A stretch of 64,000 nt of DNA. Source: Balanoglossus misakiensis. Taxonomy: Eukaryota > Hemichordata. A program made the translations under genes and the position numbers. The first letter of the stretch is position 1, and the number at the start of each line of letters is the position of its first letter. Below, piece by piece: positions 13,601 through 27,200 of the stretch. The stretch lies in contig CM082577.2 of assembly GCA_040954595.2 (NCBI GenBank), positions 6,882,001-6,946,000 on the forward strand, written 5' to 3'. The notes under the pieces were generated by a model that was given only the letters and a program-made list of their open reading frames with translations, had not been told where the DNA came from and searched no databases.

Positions 13601-16497
13601 TTCAAGACTCAGTACGCTAAAAACTATAAACACTGGGACTGTGAAGCATCATTGTGTTATCGATTCTCCACTCTGAAGGTGACCTTGCGGTGTGGCTGCC
13701 AGGTTGTTGCTACCGACAACTAAACAACATCTGATCGCAGCTGGAGCGCGGGAAGTGTGGGCAGCTGGTAAGGCCACATCTGTGCAAGTTTGCATGCTGT
13801 CTTGGTTGATTCCATTTTTGGCAAAGTTTTTGAACCACCATGATGCTGTCTTCACGTTGTGGAATGGTGAAGATAGAATTGTTAATTTCTCAGTGACTTA
13901 GTGAGACAAGGTTACTAACTGTATGACATGAGACCACTCTGTTACTTCAACTTTTTTAATTTTCAAACTGACCAAAAATGAAATGTCTAAAGATAGCAAT
14001 TTTTTCTCTTTGAGATGTTTGAACTTATCCGGCATGATTTGTTCCCTCTATATGCACGTGAGTTCTAATGTGACTTAATTTTCATGGCAGTTTTGCGTAC
14101 AGTAAACTCTTTCCATTCCAGGTATTTATTTCCAGTGCTTGCATTCAGGTTGAAGTGAAATTTTCACCATTGATGGAGAAAAATTTCAAATTACATGGTG
14201 GAAACCCAGCAATGACTTCAAAGCGGCGTACTAGTCTTGGGGGAAAAAAATTGGCAATTGGCCCATGAAAGGGGTCATGTGATTTTGGGTCGAGTTCTGC
14301 GGGAACCGTCCACTGCCACAGGAGAACTTTTCAAGTAAAATTGCAATACTACAGAAAATAAAATGCATCAGCTGCTTTCCCCATGTGGGTGAATGCCAGA
14401 AAATGATGGATGCCCAAGCCATAATCGTCCACAGAGAATTATATATCTCCAACTTCAATTTCACAAGAAGCCAGTCGGCGCGTTAACTGGAAAAACCGTG
14501 AATTGCATGGTCCAAGTGGAAGTAATTGAGAGAGATATGTTATCGCAGAAAGTACGTGCCATTGGACACAAGGAACGACTCATGCATGGTTTAATTACAC
14601 CTCCACACGATATTAATTGCCCAGTTTAATGATTGCCTTGTAACAAACTGATCGCCTTCCATTGAAAATATTTGACTTGTGTAACACAGTGTTGAATTTT
14701 ATCACACAGTTCGTGTACAAGCTTAGTTCGATTTCATGACATATTTGCGGGGTTACAGCATTATACATATATGCTGGAACCTGTAATTAAGAATGAGGCG
14801 TGATATCCGAGCTCCCCGATGACGCACATTGCATTCTTTAAAAGGAAGTGTGACAATTGTTCGAAGACAATTTTTCTCCAGCTCTGCAGTTTCTTGGCAT
14901 TTGGAGAAAACGGACTCTTTGATTTGTGATTTTTTTTTCTTATCTTCTGTTGCATATGATCTCTATAAGTCATAATTGTTACCCCCATGACTATTGGTTA
15001 CTTGAACAGCAATAGAGATATCAGTCAAAAAGGGATCTGTCTATATATAGAAAAAGATCAAATGTATATTGAGTTGGGAAATACTATCAAAAGGTCTGTC
15101 TAGTTTCTTCCTCAATTGCATGACGTCTTCAATGTTTAGTCCTGTCAATCATCCGCACTGCGATTACTCTCACTTTGAGTGCTTGCTGGACCTTTCTTTG
15201 CAGCATGAGCAGTGCATTTATACAAGTTCTGAGCAAAACAGACCATGCAATCTTTAATGCAACGATATATTATTGATCTGTGCAGTCATAATAATAATTC
15301 TGTGTACATGTATGTATGTCCTTTCTTGGTAGACGCGGACTGCCATTTTGTACCGAACAAAGCACTGACTGTGTATATAAATGAAAGACAGAAAAAATGT
15401 CTTTTGGTTTTTATAATATTACTTTCTTCATTTCCAATCACATAACGATCAATTTTGCTGAATGTTGTGCAAATGCAAACATCGTCCAACATTACAAATA
15501 TGGTACATGTGGTGTTACTCTTGAAAGTAAAATTCTTCTTTTAGTCACTTGGACCAGTATTTTTTTTCTGCCTCTGTGTGAGTGTGGTGTGCTATATATA
15601 TGGCTTAGCTTCTGTGGAGAGAGAATTAACACATCGAAATGTCATCTCAGAGGTGGCTAGCTAGTGTTAGTGCATGTTGTGTAATGCCTGAATGAATATG
15701 ACAACCGCGTTGCCGGGAGATCATAGTGCAAGGCATGCAGATGGTAGAATTGACATTTTCTCGGAAAATGTTTGCAGGGGCTTTACGTGGTCTCTCGGTT
15801 GACCTGCAGATTAATGCATGCAGATTTGGGTATGAGAAAACCTCTTGGAAGTAAGGTCCTGCCAATCACATGGACACAACCTTTTCCGAAAAGTTGCGGA
15901 TGACTGCAGCTATATGGTGGGAAATGCAAAGCGACAAACACTTAAAAAGCGACACCAAATCCATCAACTGTCATGATCTCTGACACTGATTATTCTGATC
16001 CAGGAATTTCAGCTTCCCCCATTTACACAGTTCAGTGACGTCTTAGTCAGGAAACAGGGTCGTCAAGTAAGCCCAGGTGAGAAGACCAGGAATATGTCCC
16101 AATGACACAGAAACCGTCTTCAACTTTTAGCACGAGACATCACCGAGCAACAGCTGAATAGACAGATTACAAATTTGTTCATGTTTGAAGAATATTGACA
16201 GAAAACCACTTAACATATATCGCACATCATTAGTATTGCTGACATGCACATCATAATTGGCCAACGTTGACATTTTGTTATCGCGGTGTGTGTGCCTGGT
16301 GCATTCTGGGACACATTTCAGATATTGGACTATTGACTGAGACACTTTTGTAAAGCATGCGTGTACAGACACAATAACTGTCTAAGGAGTGAAACTGTGA
16401 TCGCATTGTACTCTTAAAAACGGCTCTATTCTTCATAACTACATGTAGTGCAACTCACAGTGGGAAAGAGATGAGAGGAGGACTACAAGAGGTGGTG

Positions 16498-16511
16498 GTT
16501 CCCATGGCAAC
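16498..16511. promoter_or_regulatory. Imperfect RFX X-box-like palindrome upstream of FOXRED2
   Basis: GTTCCCATGGCAAC keeps one good RFX half-site (GGCAAC) and a degenerate partner at the usual 2-nt spacing. It lies about 460 bases upstream of the FOXRED2 start codon and about 390 bases before the 5'-UTR acceptor. The match is partial, so the call is tentative. Confidence 0.25.
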
Positions 16512-16898
16512 TTACGCAGGCCAACCTAACGAATCTTGAGATGTGATTGTGGAAGTCATAATTACAACTGCTGGGATGGCCACTGTGATTTCCTTTTGCA
16601 AATGTGTGGAAAATATGAGATCTTTTCATAGACAGACTGAAATTTGATTTGGTCTTTAATAATGAAAACAAAAACCTGGCAATTTGAGTTTGGTTGTAAT
16701 TTTAGTCAAATATCCCTGGCAGATAGGGTAATCTTAAAAAAATATACATATATTATGTTGTATTAGCTGAAACCTGCACATTGCCTAGTGGGTTGTAAAT
16801 AATATGCACAATCACTTTGATTTTCAGTTCTTTGTAAATTTCAGTCAGAAGTATGCAAACTTAATTCTTACATTGCTTTTTTTATCTCTCTGTTACAG

Positions 16899-16960
16899 GT
16901 GTAATTTATTTTGATAAGCTGAAACTAAAATATCGGAGAAGAAGCACTTCACACTCAACC
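16899..16960 (+). other. FOXRED2: FOXRED2 5'-UTR segment behind a splice acceptor
   Basis: A pyrimidine-rich tract followed by ACAG ends at 16898, and 62 bases later comes the FOXRED2 ATG with A at position -3. This suggests that the first coding exon begins with untranslated sequence spliced to an upstream non-coding exon, so the promoter lies further 5'. I inferred this from the acceptor alone. Confidence 0.5.
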
Positions 16961-17286
16961 ATGTGGTTACAAGTACTATTGGTGCTGGTTTTCCCTATGC
17001 AACTTTTTTCCATGTCTTCCGATGAAACGTCGACCGTTTCCAAAGACTACTGCGTTATCGGCGCGGGGCCGTCGGGGCTTCAAATGGGGTTCTTTCTGGA
17101 GAGGGCCGGCAGAGACTACTTGATTTTTGAGCGGGACAACACGGCGGGCGCGTTTTACGTCACGTACCCGCGACACCGAAAACTCATCAGCATCAACAAG
17201 AGGTACACCGGGAAGACCAACAAGGAGTTCAACTTCAGACACGATTGGAACTCGCTTATCAGCGACGACGAGAGTCTGCTGCTGAA
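16961..17286 (+). other. FOXRED2: FOXRED2 coding exon 1: signal peptide and FAD-binding fold
   Basis: Encodes residues 1-108 plus two bases of codon 109. It holds the start codon, the signal peptide, the GxGxxG FAD motif and the [17 protein letters not shown] block that is almost invariant in the family. It is followed by the donor GTAAGT. The exon is markedly richer in G+C at third codon positions than the surrounding introns, which marks it out clearly. Confidence 0.93.
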
Positions 17287-20200
17287 GTAAGTGATGTCAT
17301 CAGAGTGTTAAAAAGTGGTTGTCATAGATGTAGTTATACCTACCAGAAGGTAGTGTGCATTAATTGCCAGGCATGCATGCTGAAACACTGTAATGATCGA
17401 CGGGCACGCTCCTTTGCTGCAGTGGAAAAAAGCTTTTACCATAATCTTGCATCTTGCAACCAAGGTAACGGTACATGTAATCGATGGAGGCCTATTGAAC
17501 AGCAAAGATTTGTCATGTCAGGCCCTGCTGCACCGTATTATAAACGCATGTGTGTAAAATGAAAATTCACCATTTAAAAGATTTTAGATGGTCTTAGCAT
17601 GTGATGTAACTGACTTAGGTATGAGTACACCATACATAAATTCAGTTAATAGATTATGCGTGGGTGCCAAGAGTAAAGTGTGCATTTTCCTCAAGTCACT
17701 CATGCATTGGTGACCAGAGTTCTGGAACTGAATATATTTTGTCGACATGTCTCCTGGGAAGTAATTTCCTTCAATTTTGTTCCATTAAAACCGTGTTACA
17801 AATAAGGATTTCATTTACATTGTGGACAGGATTGATCATGTGCATGCATGGGCAAAGCGTAAAAAGCAATTTGAAAATTAGGAAAAACTCAACTATGCAT
17901 GAAGTGTGAAATTTAGACTTCTTAATCCTCACCCTCTCCCATGAACAGTTTAGATGTAGATGCTGATTTCATCCACTAATGCGTCAGATGGCACTTATGT
18001 CTGTATATACATTTGACAAACACGTAGCTGTTTCTGATGCTAAAAAATTCACATCAGTACAACACCTCACCTGTGTTAAAAATGTAAATACCATCGATTT
18101 AATGCAACTCTTACAGCAGACTCTGACATCGGCTCTGATTTTGTCTGATATTTTCCAGTGTATTGTGCCATTTCTTGCAAAGTTAATGCTCGAGTAAACT
18201 CACAGAAAATGTCAATTCTACATAAAGTCTGAATTTTAAAGTCTGACATCTTCTAGCAGTACGGTTCCCTGCTTATCATTCCAATCAAACTATTGCAAAC
18301 AATAGGAATGTTGAAAGTCAGGCTGTCAGACATACTGGTTCAAATGAAGAGCGCAGAGAGTATAAAGAAACAGCTAAAATTCGCCGTGACAACTGCAGTT
18401 AGTCTAATGGCACTCTTGGGAGAAAAACTAGTTTAAGCAGTTAGAGCAGTAGTTTTCATTGACGAGAAGGTTTGCATTCAGATGCGTACATTTGCCAAGT
18501 CATCTCCTGACTGTGAAAAAAACCTTAAAAACCTGGAAGTGTGACATTAGCAGTGGAGAATTATGGGCAAGTGAACAATCACGTCCTGACAGAAGAAATT
18601 ACCTGCGGAACAAATTACCCATTGTGTTTTATTAACTTAACCCTGTCGTTTAAGTTCACCTAGGATTCAACCTCTGTTTCAGACACTATTCCAAGGATTT
18701 TTTCCCACACGCTGACACGATGGTCAAGTACCTGCAAGACTACGCAAGTAAACTCCAGTTGAAAATCCAGTACAACACGAACATCGTCAACATCAAGAAG
18801 CTGCCCTCGGTCAACAATCCATTGGCCAAGTTCGTCCTCAGAGATCAGACAAATAAAACGTACATATGCCAGTAAGTGCCTATAGTTTTTTGTGTGTGTT
18901 CCAGTGTCAGCTTTTGTGTTGCATGACCAGCAAATGGCATCATCTGAATTTAATACTTTATTTGTCTGTTCCTCAAGTTCGATGGATGTTAGCTGTTTTG
19001 ATTATACTTTAGCTGATGAGTTTCGACCAACTCGGCTCTGAAATATTCCAGGTTTGATGTTGGGTTTTCAGTCACACGGCAGGGCAGCTTTGATAGAAAT
19101 CATTCCCTCGCCAACATTTCAAAAAAAAATTCCCAGTGGAGGTTTTCTGCAGTGATGGCAATCAGTAGCTTTGCACGATTGCATGATCGAAAAAAATCAC
19201 ATCCCGCAGATACGAGAATGGAATACATCAAGGTACTGTTGGGTTATAGCTAAGGCTGGCCGAGATTACTCTGGAAAAGTTAACGACTTTAAGTCATGGA
19301 GGTCTGGCGAACATTATCAGATTCTGCCGTAAAAAGGATTTTACCCCGAGATAGCATGTTGTTGCACTTACGGAGAAACGATTGATGGCCGGGGATATCA
19401 AGGCCAGATAACGGAAAAATGTGCCTCTCAAACTCTGATATTTGAGACTGTTGGAAAAAAATGATTTGGAATAGTTAGGGATGCGAGAAAGAATGTACTG
19501 AATGTCAGAAAGTCAAAAGACAGGTGTTTCCTTACTTCTGGCATAATGTCAAGTGTTTTGTTTTTCAAAGATATTTGCTTGTGTTGGAAACAGATTGACA
19601 GAATATTAAAGTGTGACTTTCTCTGAAAACACGGTACAGAGAAGCAATGTCTGTCACCAGCAATTTTCATGCGTCGGTTTTCTTTTCAACTTTAGCATTC
19701 AGCCATGCAGTCCATGTACTGCTCGTTGGCGATGGAGACACTAACAAACCAACCCATAAAACCCAGCACCGTATACATTTCAATTTATCTCCCATTTCTG
19801 AGATGACGTGTTGCCCGCAAGAACGCGGTTGTAATTTGCGAAAAAATGAAACTTTAATAGTCGGAGGAAGATGAAACTGCTTGTTGCCTGGAGCTCTTTG
19901 TAGCAGAGTGTCACTGGCATCATGTTGTTTGGTTGATGCAGCCTTTTGCAGTATACATTTGCTGTATGGGTCATGTTTTCCTGGTTGGCTACAATGCCAC
20001 CTGTGCTTCTCCTTCTGACGCAAACGTCGCGGTGTTGGATTCAGTAACCAGCTTGAAATGACAGCCCGAAAGCTTTACAGGAAGCCATTTTGTTAATTTG
20101 TTTGACAGTGGCCGAAAGCAGGCAAGTGCTGGCAAGCCAAGTTGTGGTTGCATATATAGCCCCCTACAGGTTCAAGTTTTAATAATTTGAATTGTGTTCT

Positions 20201-21252
20201 CAGGAAGTATGTGCAGTGTACAAGTCCTGACTTCTCGGCGGAGCATGCAAGGTTGCCTAGGCAACAGCGGCGGGCAGTGCCTGGAGGCGAAGCCGTACCG
20301 GAGTCAAACAATACCCAGTTAGTTTAAAAGCCAGGATTTAATTCAGCATGAAAAAAAATTGCCCCGTGGAGGTCATTATCTGACCAATCTCAGATGCAGC
20401 CAATCTGATATCGTGGCAGGTTTGGCTATGACGTCAGGTATTCCAACAAAAATGAATCATGTGCATGGTTTTGTCGATTCACAAAATGTCCCTATTCAGT
20501 CACCCGTACAAAACTACCACCAATCTTTCTCGCATAACAAGGCCACTTAGTGGTCCTCGCTGTAATTGCACAAGCACAGGGTCTCAAATTGAAAAGATAA
20601 ATTTTATCTTGTTTTGGAGTGGCCATTAATCCGAGGAAGAAATTAATTTTGCAGAAATTGCTTACTGGATTAACGATACTCGGGCACGTGTTTTCCCCTT
20701 GGAGGATTGCAAGACCAATTAAATAGACATCAATTGATAAAGAATAGCTAAATCTGATTCAGGATATAATCAGATCTGTGCTTTTACAAAATGGACAATG
20801 CAGCGTTTACTATTCTTTAGATTTTGATCTCAGGAAGTGATATCCAACTGCAAAATCTGATTTGCAAGAACGGCAAATCTGTGCTTATTTTATTGATTAC
20901 TTTACCAAATGATTGCTTTTAATATCTGAAAAGATGTCAGTGGCTTAAAAAAAATTCTGTAGACCATCGTCTGTCTCGGCCAACAAACGCAGGAAGGCAG
21001 ATTTTTCTGGGATGATTACCACCTGCCAGAGATGAGTAAGAGTTTCAAGTCTGGGAGATATGCGTTCCAGTGAAATTAATTCGCCCATCCGTTAGCCTTT
21101 CAGCATGAATTTAAATGTCATAATGATTCCTTCCTAACCTTGTAACCCCAATTTTCCGTGGCCAACTTTAAACAAAAGCCGGGATTGACACCACAGCAGT
21201 GTTTACTCTAGACTAGCAAAATATATGACTGTGATGTTTATGGTAATAATGC

Positions 21253-21287
<35 letters not shown>

Positions 21288-24200
21288 CGTCCGTCTGTCT
21301 GTATGTCCGTCCGTCCGTCCGTCTGTCTGTCTGTCCGTCCGTCTGTCTGAAGGGCATACGATGAACATGTATATTAAAAACAGTCAACAGACACAAAATA
21401 AAAATGCTGATATACCAATAATGGAACTTTAACATATTCACTATGGAGATTGAGTGAGATTGTAATTTGATGTAATATAATCATTCAGGTACTTGAATTA
21501 GCTAAGCGTTAAATGTTTCTGATTTTCAACAGGACCTTGATCGTAAGCACCGGGATTTCCACACCCAACATTCCAGTTTTCAAAGGGATGGAGCACACGG
21601 TCGGCTACGAGGACATGTCGCTGAACCAGGAAGACTACGAGGGCAAGACTGTGCTGATCCTGGGCAGAGGGAACTCCGCCTTCGAGACAGCCGATCATAT
21701 TATGTCGTACACGAATTTCATCCACATGGTGGCGCGGTCGCGAGTCAGACTTTCTTGGGAAACCCACTATGTTGGAGATCTACGGTAAGTATAACTGTGA
21801 ATGTGCAGAAGTTTGGTCGACTTTTTTTGTATTTATTAAAGTCCCAGTAACTCTAACCTACATAAAATTAATGGATAAAAACATGGTAAATTCATTCTTT
21901 TGCATGTTTTGTCAGATTTTCTTGTGTTTGTAATCAAAGACAGTTGCCATATATCATTTAGTAGAGTGTTTCTTGTGTTCTGGACAATTTACTACACCTT
22001 ACTGAATAGTCTCTCGTAATGCGATTCGCTCCATATTGGTTTGTGATTTTAATCTTCAAGATGACAAGATAGTAACAAAATTGTAATTTCATTAGCTGAA
22101 AGGCAATTATTGGCTTTCTTCAGAGCATTAAAGGAAAGTGGCAAAGTACTGTCTCAGAAAGGAGCTCACAATTTATCATATTTTCAGATGATGGATAATC
22201 TGTAGTAATAATGAGCACATTGTCCTGGTCTCAGGCAATCATCACAAATGATTTCTTCTGATGATTTCAACACTGTTTCCAGATTATGTTATGTGTGAAT
22301 ACAGGGTAAAAGTGAGAAAGCCACCAAAAATATTACCACTGCTATGATGAAAGCTAAAATAATAGCCAATATGCCACCCAGTGTAGAGTAAAGGGAAAGA
22401 ATAAATCGTAGCCGGGGCGTGGTGCTCTTACAATACAGCGACAAGTGTAATTCACTTTTGATGTCGTCAGATGTCTGAACCTCCGTGGTATCTATGGAAG
22501 TATTTTGTTTATATATTATACAAGTCATTCTGACTCATCCTCTGTCTGCGTTCATTTCACTTGAAAAGAGGGGCTGATTCTTGAAAGAGGTCAACGCTCC
22601 CTGGGCGACTCTTGATTATGTCGAGTCCAAAATCCATTCTGCGGTAAACTGGAAGCGAGGGAACCGCTAAGCAGATTACGGCAGAGAGAAGGTCAAGAAT
22701 GGGTTCTGTGTAAGCCTCTGATGAGTTTTTGATTGCGCATTAAATTTTACAAGAGAGCGCAAACTGTGCGCTAATACGATACCCCCTCAAGCCGTTATTA
22801 CAGAAAGCCCGCATGGTTCTTCCCCTCGCCTTGTTTGTGGGTCTCAGAAAACCACGCCGACCATTAACTACCCGCGGGGTGTCATTTCCATTTTTTTCTC
22901 TCTTCAAAGAATTATGAATATTAATGCAAGTTCACTCCCGCGGAATGATGAGAAAACAACCGGTCTTTGAAGCGGGTGAAGTCTTAATGTGGAAAAGATC
23001 CTTAAGGCTCGTAAAATGTTTAAGTGCTCTTGTTGTACGGAAACAACTTCTGCTGTAATTGCAGGTTTACAGGACAGTGATATACGTACATAGACAGTGA
23101 ATGGTGGTTTCCATCGAGTCATGACTGTGGGTTCCCTATTTCATATTTCATGTTTTTGCTGTGAAAAGTTGTTTCAATACCATTGAATATAATTTTGTGA
23201 TTTTAGATACGTATCAAGAATTATGAGCTCTGATCTTGCCACAACATTAGCTAAATCACAGAAAGTGCTGCATCTGACACCTGTATGCCTTGATGTGATG
23301 TAGATAGAATGTATTTCCACAATTACTATATCAACAAAGATTTCCACAATTACCATATTGACAAGAATTTCATGGAGACCTCAGTCAAATCAGATTTGTC
23401 ATATTCTGATTTCAGTTTTCAAAACAGATGCACGTAACTCGGCAGATTTGATGTTTTGACCTTATTCAGTGATGTTTTCTGACAAACGATGCTAATCAGG
23501 CGTCTTTGAAGGTGTCGCCGAAATTTCCTTCGAAGATTTGCGTATATTATGACGAGACAGGTTTCTGATGAATGCCAATGATTGTACGTCACGATCCCCC
23601 TTGAAGGCAGTTTTACGTTTGGTAGAAAATTCGCAAGTGGCTTTGTAAATGCTCGGTCGTGCAATCGCGCCCGGGTTGTTGCAGTACACAAAACCCAGTC
23701 AAAGGTATAGAGTTTGTACGTTCGTGCGCAGCTTCCAACAGACTTCCTTCCACGTGACTTGCGCAAGTGTCGTCTTGTGACGTTAATAATCCCACCCAGC
23801 ACTCGTTGCAGTTCCTCTGTTCCAATTAATAACTCCCCCTCCCCTGGGCTGACGTTGTATATGCCCTCTTATACTCAACCACTTCTGACACTCTTGGCAA
23901 TGAACAGGATAATTCATAATTTTGGATTGATAGCCCTGAAGAACCGGAGATGACGTGCCGTTAATAACCAGCAATGACGTCAGTCAGCAGGTGAAAAATT
24001 GACTCTAGTGTGTCTCATTGTCATCAATCTGTGGCAAGTGAAAGCGCATTTCCATGAATAGTGCGCAAATCATTTAAGTTTGCACATAACCTACAAAATA
24101 TGAGCGGAGAAATCAAATGATAAGTTCTAAGCATGTATGTTGCATTGGTTTCTTTAAAAGTTGGGTGAGAGGAAACTATTTATTGCAACTATCATGTAAG

Positions 24201-27200
24201 GTGTACTTTTATCAAAATTCTTTGAGATGATCATATTATCTGATGGTAAACATTATTCTGTTTGAAAATGTTGTACGTACGTCGGTGTAATCAGAGATGT
24301 GCCACCACTATGCGCAAGAGACTGTACAGGTAAAATCAACCGTACATGTATACTGCTTGGCTCACTTTTATTTTGAAAAATGCTCAATCAGTCCAGTGCG
24401 CCGTTACTGCATTTCACGGACCCACGAGTCTCGTTAAGCGCAGTCGAATAACGAGGCGAAAACTAAGTGGCCCGGACCACTGGGAATACCTGCGCCATCA
24501 GATGGCGCGATACCGAAAAACAAACCTATCTGATTGCCTTAATCATCTTGTTACTCCCAGCGATTGTCTTTCGTTCGATGTTAGAGCTGGCCGACTGCGT
24601 CGTAATTGCCGAAGAACTAACAGCGTGGTACGGTTCGAGGGACAGTTAGATAATCGAGTTCCACACTAATGTGCGCGTCACAATTCTTGAAAGCCGACCA
24701 GAAAATATACTACATCTCATGCGATGCAAATTCTCATATCCATTCAATTTGTTTTATAATTGTCGTTATCAGAGATGTATAGAGATATTCACGCTGCTAT
24801 TTCATATTTATTTGCTGAAAATGACAGCAACGTACCGATACAGTACCTGCAAATCTCAGTGATGTTTGTGATGCTGTTAAAGAACAACATCCAGTTTATT
24901 CAATAAAATGGTTTTAAAAAAAATTATCATCCAAAAATCCATACCGAGAGCAAATATTGTGTTTTGAGCAACATGGTTTTTCGATCGGAGCAGTCAATTT
25001 TTGTAGTCTGCTTTTTCTGCCCTATTAAATTAAGGAGCAAGGCTTTCTCTGGGTGCGTGTGGACAGCGTTGCTATGGTATCCATCCCTTAACAAGTAGAC
25101 TACAGGATTTGTAGAATATACATAGATCAGTCGCACTGAAGTAATGAATCTTTAGTCTGATGTGAATACCGAGAACGCTGTCATCACCTTTTCTACTTGA
25201 CGCAATCAACGCCTGTATATCCTGATAACTTGAACTTTCCTCGGGGGACGTCGAATCTCTTTGTCAAAAGTTAACCCCGCTGACAGTGTGTGATAGATGG
25301 AGTGATCGCGACTTGTGAGGTTTGTGTGATCTCTCTGGCGATCCGTTATGTTTTCCACTTTGCGGTGTACACCTCTGTTAGACAGAAAGATGAGTTTCCA
25401 GCTTACTGAACCGTGGGACCAAGTTTAATAGCGTTCTCATCAGTGGTCCACTGGTTTGATCCCCTCATTTTGTGAGACGAATCTCCCTCGCCTCACGCAT
25501 CATTTGTTGCTGAGCCCAGCTCTGACCGATTTGATGTCGAGTGCCGAAGCACCACTGCAATCATTAGAAATTAATTCCATTCTCTTCCCAATCACCGGGG
25601 ATGCGTTTGCAGTCGATCAGCAAGTTGGTCACGGCCTCTGAAGTCCCACTTCTCGCAGTTGGCATTTTACCAGCAATAATTTTAGACTCAGTGGCTTTCT
25701 GCAATTGCTTTGAAGTCCTCGAACACGTTGGGATTTTAAATAGCACTGGGGAAGGTTGCTTGATTGAGCTCGTTGTTTTCATCCTTCTCTTTTAGAAGAG
25801 AAAATTTAATTTCATAAAAAAATGCAAACGGCAATAACAACATCTGAGTATTCTATAATAAACACAGTTCTATTCACGTCCAGAATACTTTCCTTTATAC
25901 TTAAAGATGATTTAAGCACATGACAAAATGCAATGATCTCACCATTCAATACTGGATCGGTCGTATTGAATGAATTGCTGAAATACCGGTAGTTACAGAT
26001 TCAAACATCACAGTCACATCCCCAGGGTATTCTCCAGACGTGTCCAATCTCTGTTCACGCGACGTCAATTAATGCAGAGGCACGTGGCTCTGATAACAAA
26101 TTTTTATTGCGGTTTGCTTACAGCCATGTCTGTACATGCACCTAACACTTGTACTATACACACAGGTATTGTCATTAACACCATCTTTATTTCTTCTGAA
26201 GACTGCGACAATTAAGGCAGTAAGGGTGGCAGTTTTTTCCCCATGTGACGTTCTGAGTCGGGATGATGGATTTGAAATTTATACCAGTGTGCATTTTTAT
26301 TTATACCAATTTCCAGTCCACTATGAAGGATGAAATTGATGTAAATGTTATCTTACTACTGTAATTAATTTCAGAAGTGGTTTCATGATTAATACCTCAG
26401 AAGCAGCAATATGTAAGTGTAATTTCGGCGAAATAGACAAAGAGATGCTATCTGCAGTGATATAAACTACAAAGGAGACGATGGCAATATTGGAATTCTA
26501 ACATAATGAAGACAGCAAATTACTGCAGCATTATTTTTCCAAGTTTGATGAGCTCAAATAAATTTTGATTGCAATGGCTTCTTTATATAGAGTTCACTTC
26601 ACATTACAAGCCAGCTTTGTGCGCTGATTGATATCTCAGTAGCTGCTGAACCTCCACGGTTTGTGATTGAAATCAGAATTACAGTCCGAGCCCGTCAAAC
26701 GGCGACGTGTATGTCTTTCAGTTCTGTAATTATTCATGGAGAGATATTGTCTGGCTGCGAGGGCACTGTCTGTTGCCCCGACGATTCTGAGACAGAAGTA
26801 GACAAATGCAGTTTGGTTTGCTCATCACAGATTTCTGAAAGCTTGAACAAGTATCCAAGAAAAGATAACTTAGTTTGTTGTCTATTACCCTACGCTTCAA
26901 CAATTGCTTCAACAGGAACATGCTTTATAATTTATAATTTAGAAATAGAATTTGTACAGTGCATGTAGTTGATTTAACTCCGAGCCAAATATGTAATCCT
27001 CATCCTCATCCCAGGTATTAAAAATTACGTCTAAAAATTTGTGAAAATCTTAGTTAGCTGTTTTCATTTTCTAGATTTTGAAAGGAAATGAGATTTGCCT
27101 GAAGGCGTTTGTGATATTAGATATACCGAGTTGATTGGATTAGAGTCAGATTTCAAAGGCTGATAACAAATTGATAAGAATCACTGCAGTCCTTGATAAG

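Larger units (their letters stand above)
1..16898. other. Non-coding upstream region (intergenic and/or FOXRED2 5'-UTR intron)
   Basis: I find no exon here that I can support. Open frames are short (at most about 110 codons), have no recognisable motif and are often overlapped by equal frames on the other strand. The last bases, ending at 16898, form a strong splice acceptor (pyrimidine tract then ACAG), so at least part of this stretch is probably an intron behind a 5'-UTR exon that I cannot place. Patches richer in G+C and CpG than their surroundings lie near 620-830, 7600-7900 and 8690-9060. They could hold a promoter, an untranslated exon or conserved regulatory DNA. Confidence 0.6.
18872..21532 (+). 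other. FOXRED2 intron 2
   Basis: Donor GTAAGT, acceptor CAACAG. It carries a perfect palindromic RFX X-box at 20252-20265 and a tetranucleotide microsatellite at 21252-21349. A 118-codon reverse frame at 19667-20023 has no recognisable domain and overlaps other equally long frames, so I do not call it. Confidence 0.75.

Noticed and set aside
13649-13901. Overlapping forward and reverse frames of about 68 codons
   Set aside because: Mutual antisense frames in a short G+C-richer patch; neither resembles a known protein or transposon domain.
23419-23825. Overlapping reverse-strand frames of up to 127 codons in FOXRED2 intron 3
   Set aside because: Three different frames are open over the same bases, none has a recognisable motif, and the region is simply poor in stop codons because it is G+C-richer.
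24628-24645. tRNA-like B box (GGTTCGAGG)
   Set aside because: The downstream bases do not fit the B-box consensus, and no A box or acceptor stem can be drawn upstream.
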